A stretch of DNA of 64,000 nucleotides from Caldilineaceae bacterium. GTDB taxonomy: Bacteria; Chloroflexota; Anaerolineae; Caldilineales; Caldilineaceae. Shown one piece after another: positions 54,623 through 62,080 of this stretch. Under the pieces are notes generated by a model that was not told the DNA's origin, ran no database searches, and was given only the letters and a program-made list of their open reading frames with translations. The DNA is taken from the NCBI GenBank assembly GCA_022823185.1, contig JAJDXQ010000043.1, positions 310,001 through 374,000 of the forward strand, written 5' to 3'. The translations under genes were made by a program, and so were the position numbers. Every line of letters starts with the position of its first letter. Within the stretch, counting starts at the first letter, position 1.

Positions 54623-55601
54623 GCCTATCCACCTCGCTTTCACTGGGAAATGATGCCTCGAGGGCATAGTTTACCGCGTTTTCGACGTCCGATTTCACGT
54701 CCTGCTGGATACGCTCGAAGACATCCGATTCAGCCTGTTTGCTCTTCACGAGCCAGTCTTCCAGCAACTTGAGCGGGTCGCGCTTGGCCCACTCCGCTTC
54801 CTCCTCGCGGGTGCGGTAGGGGCGGTCAATGTCGCCGACATGATGGCCGTGGAACCTGTAGGTATTGCAGACGAGGAAGGCAGGGCCGCCGCCTTTGCGG
54901 GCGCGGTCGATCACGAGGCGGGCGGTGGCGTGCACTGTGCGGATGTCCTGGCCGTCGATGGCCTGCGCGTGGACGCCGAAGCCGGCGGCGCGACCGACCA
55001 TGGACCCGGCTGCTGTCTTGGAGTTGTGCGTGTATTCGCCGTACTGGTTGTTTTCGCAGACGTAGATTACGGGGAGTTTCCAGAGTTGGGCCATGTTCAT
55101 GGATTCGTAGAGGAGGCCCTGGCCGAGAGCGCCGTCGCCGAAGAAGCAGACGGCGACCTGGTCGGTGCCGCGCAGTTTGATGGACATTCCGGCGCCGGTG
55201 GCGATGCCGGCGCTGCCGCCGACGATGCCGTTGGCGCCCAAGTTGCCTGTTTCCTGATCGGCGATGTGCATGGAGCCGCCTTTGCCGCGGCAGTAGCCGG
55301 CTTCTTTGCCTAACAGCTCGGCGAACATTTTGTCAAGCGCGGCTCCCTTGGCCAGGCAGTGCCCGTGGCCGCGGTGCGTGCTGGTGATGTAATCGTCCTG
55401 GCGCAGGGCTTCACAGATGCCGACGGCGATCGCCTCTTCGCCGATGTAGAGGTGGGCGATGCCGGGCATGCGAGCGCTGGTGTATAGCTCGTTGGCCGCC
55501 TCCTCAAAGGCGCGGATCTTGGCCATCTGTTCGTAGGCCTGGAGCCAGTGTTCGGCGTCGAGTTCGGTTGCGTTCGGTTTGGTGTCGTTCGTTTCGCTCA
55601 T
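54609..55601 (-). CDS. 2-oxoacid dehydrogenase E1 alpha subunit, copy 2
   Basis: 330 aa. Seen: THRGHGHCLAKG, GGSMHIAD, the TPP/Mg motif GDGALGQGLLYESMNMAQLWKLP and VCENNQYGEYTH. The sequence is nearer to acetoin and pyruvate dehydrogenase alpha subunits than to branched-chain ones. It is clearly diverged from copy 1 at 25164, so this is an old duplication or separate acquisition. It follows the SDR gene by 29 bases. Confidence 0.91.
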   Translation of the reverse strand: MSETNDTKPNATELDAEHWLQAYEQMAKIRAFEEAANELYTSARMPGIAHLYIGEEAIAVGICEALRQDDYITSTHRGHGHCLAKGAALDKMFAELLGKEAGYCRGKGGSMHIADQETGNLGANGIVGGSAGIATGAGMSIKLRGTDQVAVCFFGDGALGQGLLYESMNMAQLWKLPVIYVCENNQYGEYTHNSKTAAGSMVGRAAGFGVHAQAIDGQDIRTVHATARLVIDRARKGGGPAFLVCNTYRFHGHHVGDIDRPYRTREEEAEWAKRDPLKLLEDWLVKSKQAESDVFERIQQDVKSDVENAVNYALEASFPSESEVDRHVYA

Positions 55602-55630
55602 GGTTTTACCCCATGGATAAGGCAGGATTC

Positions 55631-56437
55631 TTACCAGTGCATGACCCAGCCACTGTCAACGTTTACGGCCTGGCCGGTGATATTGCGGGCGTGTTCGGAG
55701 GCCAGGAAGACGACGGTGGCCGCGATCTCTTCCTGGGAAACAAGGCGGCCCAACACGGCCAAGCGGCCAATCTTCTCAGTGCACCATTCTTCGTAGGTGG
55801 GTCTTTCATCTTCGGGCAGTTCTGCGGTAGAGAACTTGTGGATGCGCCTTTGGAGCGGCGTGTCGACCATACCGGGGCAGATTGCGTTGGCACGGATATT
55901 GTAGGGCGCGAAATCTTTGGCGGCAATCTGCATGAAGCTGAGTACGGCGGCCTTGGAGACGCTGTAGGGGGGGTCGGTCTGGGAGCCGATCTGGCCTGAC
56001 ACGGAGGAGAAGAAGAGGAATGTGCCTTCGCGGCGGGCGATCATCGGTTGATAGAAGGCATGGGCGGTGTTGACGGCGCCAAGCACATTGACTTCATGCA
56101 CGCGGGGCCAGTCGGACGGTTCGAGGTTCCAGAAGGGGAACCCGCCCTTGCCCGAGTCGATGCCGACGGTGTAGACGACGTGGCGGACGGGTCCGAGCTC
56201 CTGTTCGACGCGGGTTGCGGCTGCCTGAAGGGCGGTGAAATCGGTGACATCCACTTGCGCGGCCAGTGTATTGACGCCCAGGGCGGCGGCCTCCTGGGCC
56301 ACATCATTAACGACGGGATCGCGATCGAGCAGGGCGACGCCGGCTCCCTCGGCGGCGAAGGTTTTGGCGATCATGCGACCCATTCCGTTGGCTCCGCCGA
56401 CGACGACGGCGGTCTGTCCTGTGAGTTCCAAATTCAT
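55631..56437 (-). CDS. Short-chain dehydrogenase/reductase, module copy 2
   Basis: 268 aa. Seen: VVGGANGMGRMIAK cofactor loop, the catalytic tetrad with Ser in FFSSVSG and YSVSK (Lys present, unlike the module 1 SDR), ICPGMVDTPLQRRI and the end GQAVNVDSGWVMHW. The substrate loop with EDERPTYEEWCTEKIG is acidic and longer than average. It lies between hydroxyacid dehydrogenase and E1 alpha, the same place as in the plus-strand module. Probably oxidises a hydroxy group of the sugar-acid intermediate. Confidence 0.88.
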   Translation of the reverse strand: MNLELTGQTAVVVGGANGMGRMIAKTFAAEGAGVALLDRDPVVNDVAQEAAALGVNTLAAQVDVTDFTALQAAATRVEQELGPVRHVVYTVGIDSGKGGFPFWNLEPSDWPRVHEVNVLGAVNTAHAFYQPMIARREGTFLFFSSVSGQIGSQTDPPYSVSKAAVLSFMQIAAKDFAPYNIRANAICPGMVDTPLQRRIHKFSTAELPEDERPTYEEWCTEKIGRLAVLGRLVSQEEIAATVVFLASEHARNITGQAVNVDSGWVMHW

Positions 56438-56476
56438 TGGTTTCCTTCGTTCAGGATACTTGTGATGCCGGCCCCC

Positions 56477-57538
56477 TTAGGGTTCCAGCCCGGTGCGGTT
56501 GGCCTGGGCGCGCGGGGTGAGGTCGAACTGGGTCTCGTGGCCGTGGAAGAAGCGCTCCAGTTCATCGACCATGAGGGTGAAGAAGCCCTGGTGCCCGGTT
56601 GGTCCGCCATAGGCTCCGATGTGCGGGCTGAGGAAGACGTTGGGCAGCTGCAGGATTTCGCTGTCGGGCGGCACCGGCTCCGGGTCGAATACGTCGAGGC
56701 CGGCGACGATGTCTCCTTGTTTGAGTCTTTCAATGAGGGCGGCGGAATCGGTGACTTTGCCGCGAGAGACGCTGACGAAGACGGCGCCGGGGCGCAAGCG
56801 GGCCAGCTCCTCTTTGCCGAGCATGCCCTCAGTTCTGGGCGTGTGCGGAACCAGGCAGACGACGACATCGCAGGAGAGCACGTTTTCCAGGCTTGTCTGC
56901 AGAAAGCCCAGCGCCTCGGGAAGCTCCTGAGGCAAGTAGGGATCGTGGACCCAAATTTCGGTCTCGAAGGCGCGCAGGAATTTCATCAGACGCCGGCCCA
57001 TGTGCCCGCAGCCAATCAACCCAACCCTTCGGCCCCACAGAACGCCCTGCATTCCATCCATCAGTGTGCGGTCGAACCGGGTCTGGCCGGCGATCATGCG
57101 GCGGAAGTGTCCGGCGCCGTTTTTGAGGCAGACGAGAATCATCGCCAGCGCCCATTCGGAGACCGGGTAGGAGGATGCGTTTGTGGTGTCGACGGTGCGA
57201 ATGCCGCGTTCCCAGGCGGCGTTGAGGTCGATGCGGCTGGCGAAGCGGTCGCCCTCCATTTCGCCGACGAATTTGAGTGAGGGGGCCGCGGCGAGCATGT
57301 CTGCCGTCAAGGTGGGCGCGCCGAGGCAGACGACCAGCGCGTCGTGACCGGGCAGCCTTTCGGTGAGGAGGCGCGCGGCCTCAGGATCGGTGTTGGTGTC
57401 GTAGATGCCGCCTCCTTCGCAGGGGAACCAGTCCCAATCGGCGAAGGCATCAAGGCGGCTCAGGTCCTGCGAAGCCAGGTGGCTGTGGCGAACAAGATCG
57501 TTGAAGGCGAGGAGTACGCTGGGGCGCTTTTCGGTCAT
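56477..57538 (-). CDS. D-2-hydroxyacid dehydrogenase, copy 3
   Basis: 353-aa NAD-dependent dehydrogenase. Seen: VGLIGCGHMGRRLMKF Rossmann motif, catalytic Arg in VSRGKVTDSAAL, the Glu region GLDVFDPEP, and His in LSPHIGAYGG. First gene of the second copy of the hydroxyacid dehydrogenase, SDR, E1 alpha, E1 beta, E2 order. Start at 57538 (MTEKRPS) chosen because GGAAAGA precedes it; a longer frame from 57619 overlaps the isomerase gene. Confidence 0.88.
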   Translation of the reverse strand: MTEKRPSVLLAFNDLVRHSHLASQDLSRLDAFADWDWFPCEGGGIYDTNTDPEAARLLTERLPGHDALVVCLGAPTLTADMLAAAPSLKFVGEMEGDRFASRIDLNAAWERGIRTVDTTNASSYPVSEWALAMILVCLKNGAGHFRRMIAGQTRFDRTLMDGMQGVLWGRRVGLIGCGHMGRRLMKFLRAFETEIWVHDPYLPQELPEALGFLQTSLENVLSCDVVVCLVPHTPRTEGMLGKEELARLRPGAVFVSVSRGKVTDSAALIERLKQGDIVAGLDVFDPEPVPPDSEILQLPNVFLSPHIGAYGGPTGHQGFFTLMVDELERFFHGHETQFDLTPRAQANRTGLEP

Positions 57539-57563
57539 CGGGCAATCTTTCCGTTCGAGAGCG

Positions 57564-58382
57564 TCAGTTCCGCCAAAGTTGCTGCGCGTGCTGTATGGCC
57601 TGCTGGAATCCTTCCTCACCGGTGTTGCTGGCCTCTTCTACAGATATCCAACCATCAAATCCAAAGGTCTGCAAACGGCTGAAGATCTGATCGAGCGGCG
57701 TGATCCCGCTGCCCAGCAGGACCGGTTCGAACGCGCCCTTTCTACTGATGTCGCTGACGTGGAGGGCTGCGACGCGCGGCAGGACGGCGTCGAGCACGGC
57801 GAGCGGGTCGTCATTGACGGCGAGCAGATTGGCGGTGTCGAAGAGGAGCCGAAGACCGCTGGCGGCGGTTCGTTCACAGATTTCAAGAAACACTGAGGCC
57901 GTCTGGGAAAAGTCGAAGTAGGTCCAGCCGTAGCCGATAGCGTGATTTTCGTAGACAAGGTCGACGCCTGCAGCCCTGGCTTCATCAACGCAGGCGCTCA
58001 GTCCTTCCGCGGCCCAGGATACGCCGTCGGTCCGAGTCACGCCGGGATGTTTCTGGCCGGCGGTGACGCGCAGGAAGGAGACGCCCAGTTGGGCAGCCGC
58101 ATGGATATAGTTGCCAAGCTCCCGGCGGTGGCGGAGCCGCTCAGCCGCGTTGGGGTGGGTAAAATCAGTATAGGTTACCATGCCGGCGATCACAACGCCG
58201 GCGTCGTGCGCCTGCCCTCGCAGCTCGCTCAGGTAGCCGCCATCAAGCGAATCCAGATGTGCCACGCTGATGTCTGCCCCGTCCAGCCCAAGCCTGGCGG
58301 CGAGGCCGAACCAGTCGGCAAGGGTTCGCTCGCCGGCGGTGATGGCGGGGTAGAGGGAGACGGGAAGACAGGAGAACGGCAT
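57564..58382 (-). CDS. Sugar-phosphate isomerase/epimerase-like TIM-barrel protein
   Basis: 272 aa of the AP-endonuclease-2 (xylose-isomerase-like) superfamily. Seen: DGADISVAHLDSLDGG, a metal-ligand Glu in VYENHA, FDTANLLAVNDDP (Asp/Asn) and the final WISVEEAS (Glu), the typical metal ligands. Members isomerise or epimerise keto sugars and related compounds such as hydroxypyruvate and inosose. Start at 58382 lies 4 bases after the propeller stop, so the two genes are tightly linked. A longer frame from 58469 would be entirely inside the propeller gene. Confidence 0.83.
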   Translation of the reverse strand: MPFSCLPVSLYPAITAGERTLADWFGLAARLGLDGADISVAHLDSLDGGYLSELRGQAHDAGVVIAGMVTYTDFTHPNAAERLRHRRELGNYIHAAAQLGVSFLRVTAGQKHPGVTRTDGVSWAAEGLSACVDEARAAGVDLVYENHAIGYGWTYFDFSQTASVFLEICERTAASGLRLLFDTANLLAVNDDPLAVLDAVLPRVAALHVSDISRKGAFEPVLLGSGITPLDQIFSRLQTFGFDGWISVEEASNTGEEGFQQAIQHAQQLWRN

Positions 58383-58386
58383 GGAA

Positions 58387-59094
58387 TCAGGCCTCTTGGA
58401 TCGCCATGACGGAGCCGGAAGAGGCATCGCAGTAGATGAAGCGGCAGTCCGGGTCGGCGCTGAGGCCATGGGGTTCCGGCTCGGAATCGGGGACGGTGAT
58501 CCGGTCGAGTTCGGCGCCGTCGGTGAGGCTCAGTTTGACGATGACGCGGTGGCCGGTATGGACGACCCAGACACCGTCTTCGACGCGGACGACGCCGTGA
58601 GCGCGGGTGTAGGGCAGGGGGATGGTATGCTGGACGGACCAGTCGCTGATTCGCATTTTGGTCAACGTCTGGTCTTTGAGCGTAGTAAGCCAGAGGTGGC
58701 CGGGGTCAAAGCTGTCGTACTCGATGCCGTGCGTGCCGCCGCCGTTGGGCAGCGGGTGGCGAGAAATGGTCTGGCCGCTGTCTGGATCGACCTGCAGGAC
58801 CTCTCCCATAGACTTTTGGGCATCGCTGTCCCGTTTTGGCCGCCACAGTTCGGCGGAGCCGTTGGCGGCCAGCCAGAGGCTGTCTTCACCCCAGGCCATT
58901 CCGCTGGTGTTGGAGGAATCGCTGGGGATTTCGCGGATCATTTTGGGGACACCGTAGTAGTCGAGCTCGCCGTTGCGTTCGACGAGCATGACTCGGTCGG
59001 TGATCTGATCGACGATCCAGAGGCCGTTATCGGTCATCTGGAGGCCGTTTGGCACTGCGTAGGGGGAGCGAAACAGCTTGGTGTAGGTAGTCAT
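58387..59094 (-). CDS. Small cytoplasmic beta-propeller protein, copy 2
   Basis: 235 aa, no signal peptide. Repeated blades with GLWIVDQITDRVMLV, SLWLAANGSAELW and VWVVHTGHRVIVKL are the same type as at 13301. The N-terminal PNGLQ-x-GLWCID/GLWIVD region is the most alike part. It lies between Ldh2-type dehydrogenase and isomerase in the minus-strand operon. Location suggests a sugar-acid lactonase or binding role; I cannot name catalytic residues. The length allows about five blades. Confidence 0.72.
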   Translation of the reverse strand: MTTYTKLFRSPYAVPNGLQMTDNGLWIVDQITDRVMLVERNGELDYYGVPKMIREIPSDSSNTSGMAWGEDSLWLAANGSAELWRPKRDSDAQKSMGEVLQVDPDSGQTISRHPLPNGGGTHGIEYDSFDPGHLWLTTLKDQTLTKMRISDWSVQHTIPLPYTRAHGVVRVEDGVWVVHTGHRVIVKLSLTDGAELDRITVPDSEPEPHGLSADPDCRFIYCDASSGSVMAIQEA

Positions 59095-59150
59095 GATTCA
59101 CCCTTCGGAAGTTGGAGCCGGTCTGGGCGCGGCCGTTGCGCGCATTGGAT

Positions 59151-60200
59151 TTACTGCAGATCTGTTGGGGGCGGGACGCCTACTGCCTCGCCGCTTTCGA
59201 CGATGCGGGACCAGGTGCTTTCTTCGATGGGGATGCCGTGCTCAAGGCGATGCTGACGCCGTTCCTCTTCGATTTCACCGGGGTAGTAGATTCGCTTGAC
59301 GCCTGGCAACTTGGGCGAGGACCAGACCCATTCGACGAGTTTTTCGACTTCCCGCTTGTATTCGTCAGGATCGATGAAGCTCTCGATCTTGATGGCCAGC
59401 GCGACCCAACCGGATGCGCCGCGGGTGGGCGGGTCTGCGCTGCAACCGGCCCAGGAGAGGCCGCCGGCGATGGCTTCGACCATCATGCCCAGGCCGTATC
59501 CCTTGTGTCCGACCGAGCCACCAAGCGGGAGCATGGCGGCTTTGCCTTCCATGAACTGATTTGGGTCCAGGACTGCGTTGCCGTTTTCGTCGATGAGCCA
59601 GTCGTCGGGCACGGGGAGGCCGCGAGCCCGTTGCACGTCTACTTTGCCGCCGGCGACCATGCTTGTGGTCATGTCCAGCATGAGGGGGGCGCCGCGGGCG
59701 CGGGGTGCGCTAAAGGCGAGGGGATTGGGTGGCAGACGCCTTCCGGTCCCGCCGAAAGGGGCGGTAAACGGGCCGCCGCCGTTGAGGAAAAGGAGGCCGA
59801 TGCAGTCCTGTTCGGCGGCGATGGGCGGAAAGGCGCCCAGACGGCCGATGTGGGTGGATTGGTGGACGGCGACTGCGCCGAATGTGTGCTGTTTGGCGCG
59901 GGCTACTGCCATTTCCATCGCTTTCTTGGCGAGTACGATTCCCTGCATCCGCTGGGCGTCGATCACGAGGGAGGCGGGAGATTCCCGGACGATTTTCAGG
60001 TCGCCGACCGGTTTCATGGTTCCTTCGCGTACCGCCGAAATATAGCCGGGCAGCCGTATCACGCCGTGGGAGTCATGTCCCACAAGGTTGGAGTCGACCA
60101 GATGGTCGGTGACGTCTTGGCCCTGGTCTGCGGGAAAGCCGGCTGCGGAAAAGATGGCTGCGCCATATTCTCTCAAGCTGCGATGGGAGATGGTGGGCAT
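59151..60200 (-). CDS. Malate/L-lactate/sulfolactate dehydrogenase family (Ldh2) oxidoreductase
   Basis: 349-aa NAD(P)-dependent dehydrogenase with the Ldh2 fold, which is not the classical Rossmann LDH. Seen: DSNLVGHDSHGVIRLPGY with the catalytic His near residue 45, STHIGRLGAF and PFGGTGRRLPPNPLAFSAP, and DMTTSMVAGGKV. Members reduce or oxidise 2-oxoacids such as malate, lactate, ureidoglycolate and 3-dehydro-L-gulonate. First gene of the ten-gene minus-strand operon, downstream of a good promoter at 60359-60331. Confidence 0.88.
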   Translation of the reverse strand: MPTISHRSLREYGAAIFSAAGFPADQGQDVTDHLVDSNLVGHDSHGVIRLPGYISAVREGTMKPVGDLKIVRESPASLVIDAQRMQGIVLAKKAMEMAVARAKQHTFGAVAVHQSTHIGRLGAFPPIAAEQDCIGLLFLNGGGPFTAPFGGTGRRLPPNPLAFSAPRARGAPLMLDMTTSMVAGGKVDVQRARGLPVPDDWLIDENGNAVLDPNQFMEGKAAMLPLGGSVGHKGYGLGMMVEAIAGGLSWAGCSADPPTRGASGWVALAIKIESFIDPDEYKREVEKLVEWVWSSPKLPGVKRIYYPGEIEEERRQHRLEHGIPIEESTWSRIVESGEAVGVPPPTDLQ

Positions 60201-60330
60201 TGGTGCAAGATCCTTTTTGGGCTACTTTGGCGAAGATCGGGGAGACAGCGGCAGTTTGCGGCGTCTCCACGGATGCGCGTTCACCTATGTTACGGAGAGG
60301 CCGGCGGGACTCGTTTGACTCGTACAAAAA

Positions 60331-60359
60331 AGTATACCTTGCACAGAAAAAACATTCAA
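60331..60359 (-). promoter_or_regulatory. Promoter of the ten-gene minus-strand operon
   Basis: On the minus strand TTGAAT (60359-60354), 17 bases, TATACT (60336-60331), giving a leader of about 125 bases before the Ldh2 gene. The gap from 60201 to 60606 holds no other gene. The plus-strand side is G-rich and Prodigal-like start choice for the next gene is uncertain. Confidence 0.65.
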
Positions 60360-60606
60360 ACAGTGTGGGGACTGCAGGGGAACTGCGAGGGAGCGGCAAC
60401 GACGAACGGCAACAGCTTTTTGATCCACGTAGGGGCACGGAAAAGGGCAGGGGAACTGCGGGGGGTTGGGGGCCAGGGGAGGGGCGGTGACGGGATGCCA
60501 CTTTTTTTTAGGCTAAAGGGGGCGATGTTATTCTTTGTGGCAGAGTGGCGCTCTGACTTTAAGAGCGGGGGAAATGCGGAAGGACTTCATCAATGGGAGA
60601 TGGGAT

Positions 60607-61944
60607 ATGGCAGAACTAAGCGCCATGGGCGGCGGCCGGACTCAGCATGGCGGTCAAGGCGGCGGCGCAAGGAAGGAGAGCGCGTTCATGCTGGATACGT
60701 CCAGCATCAAGTATGGGCCGGGCGTGACGCGGGAAGTCGGGTATGACATGAAGAAGCTGGGGGCCGAGCGGGTGATGGTGGTTACGGATCCCAGGCTAGC
60801 CGACAGCGAGCCAGTGGCGGTCGCGCTGGGGGCTTTGCGGGCGGAGGGGATTGATGCGGTCCTGTACGACCAGGTACGGGTCGAGCCGACTGACGTGTCG
60901 TTCCTGGACGCGATCGACTTTGCGCGGGCGGGGAACTTTGACGGGTACCTGTCGGTTGGGGGCGGCTCGACGATGGACACTGCCAAGGCGGCGAATCTCT
61001 ACGCTACCTATCCGGCTGATTTTCTGGACTATGTCAACCTGCCCATTGGGAAGGGCGTTCCAGTTCCCGGTCCGTTGCGTCCGCACATTGCTGTGCCCAC
61101 GACTGCGGGCACAGGCAGCGAGACGACGGGCGTGGCGATCTGCGATCTGACGGATATGCACGTAAAGACCGGGATCGCGCACCGGGCGTTGCGGCCCCAG
61201 ATGGGCATCCTCGATCCACACAATACACGGACGCTGCCGCAGATGGCAGCCGCGAGCACAGGGCTGGACGTGCTGAGCCATGCTCTGGAGTCGTTGACGG
61301 CGTTGCCGTACGACAGCCGGGTTGCGCCGGAGTCGCCGGAGCTGAGGCCGGCCTATCAGGGGGCGAACCCGATCAGCGACATCTGGGCGACGAAGGCGAT
61401 CGAGATGGTATCGGCGAATATCGTGCGGGCAATTCAGGACACGGAGGACGATGAGGCGCGCAGCGGCATGCTGCTGGCGGCGGCGTACGCGGGCATTGGG
61501 TTCGGCAACGCAGGCGTCCATCTGCCGCACGGGATGAGCTATCCGGTGAGCGGCATGGTGCGCAGTTACAGGCCGCCGGGGTACCCGCCGGATCATCCGA
61601 TCATTCCGCACGGGATGGCGGTTATTTTGAACGCGCCGGCAGTCTTTCGATTTACGGCGCCGACGAATCCGCAGAGGCACTTGTACGCGGCGCGGCTGAT
61701 GGGCGTGGACACGACGGACGCGGCGGAGGAGGATGCAGGGGAGCTGCTCGCGGGGGCGATCATCAGCCTGATGCAGAAAACCGGTGTGCCCAACGGCCTG
61801 GGGGCCATTGGGTTTACGGAGGAGGACATCCCGGCGCTGGTGGAGGGGACGCTGCCCCAGCACCGCGTAACGAAGCTCTCACCGCGGCCGGCGGATGGAG
61901 AGGATCTTGGGGCGCTGTTTCGAGATGCCATGCGGTACTGGTGA
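60607..61944 (+). CDS. Hydroxyacid-oxoacid transhydrogenase (iron-containing alcohol dehydrogenase family)
   Basis: 445 aa. Transfers hydride between a hydroxyacid (gamma-hydroxybutyrate in the animal enzyme) and a 2-oxoacid without a free cofactor. Seen: DTSSIKYGPGVTREVGYDMKKLG, GGGSTMDTAKAANL (cofactor binding), VPTTAGTGSETT, and His-rich metal ligands in SHALESL and PHGMSYPVSG, which fit the ADHFE1/HOT group. Start at 60607 with GGGAG upstream; the frame is open to 60535. Divergent from the Ldh2 operon. A role in 2-hydroxyacid balance with its neighbours is likely. Confidence 0.87.
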   Translation: MAELSAMGGGRTQHGGQGGGARKESAFMLDTSSIKYGPGVTREVGYDMKKLGAERVMVVTDPRLADSEPVAVALGALRAEGIDAVLYDQVRVEPTDVSFLDAIDFARAGNFDGYLSVGGGSTMDTAKAANLYATYPADFLDYVNLPIGKGVPVPGPLRPHIAVPTTAGTGSETTGVAICDLTDMHVKTGIAHRALRPQMGILDPHNTRTLPQMAAASTGLDVLSHALESLTALPYDSRVAPESPELRPAYQGANPISDIWATKAIEMVSANIVRAIQDTEDDEARSGMLLAAAYAGIGFGNAGVHLPHGMSYPVSGMVRSYRPPGYPPDHPIIPHGMAVILNAPAVFRFTAPTNPQRHLYAARLMGVDTTDAAEEDAGELLAGAIISLMQKTGVPNGLGAIGFTEEDIPALVEGTLPQHRVTKLSPRPADGEDLGALFRDAMRYW

Positions 61945-62080
61945 TGGGACGGGGCGGTTCAAGTTCGAAGTGAATCAGGGCCCGGCCCTCTCCGATTGCG
62001 GCATGGTTGCCAGGCCGGGCCTTGTGCGGCAGTGACGGGGGTGGCGGCGGCTTGCACGGCGGCAGGGCACCGCGTCGATT

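Noticed and set aside
59112..60746. Plus-strand open frame of 544 codons
   Set aside because: Antisense to the Ldh2 gene and crosses its promoter; composition is Gly/Ala/Val with no family.
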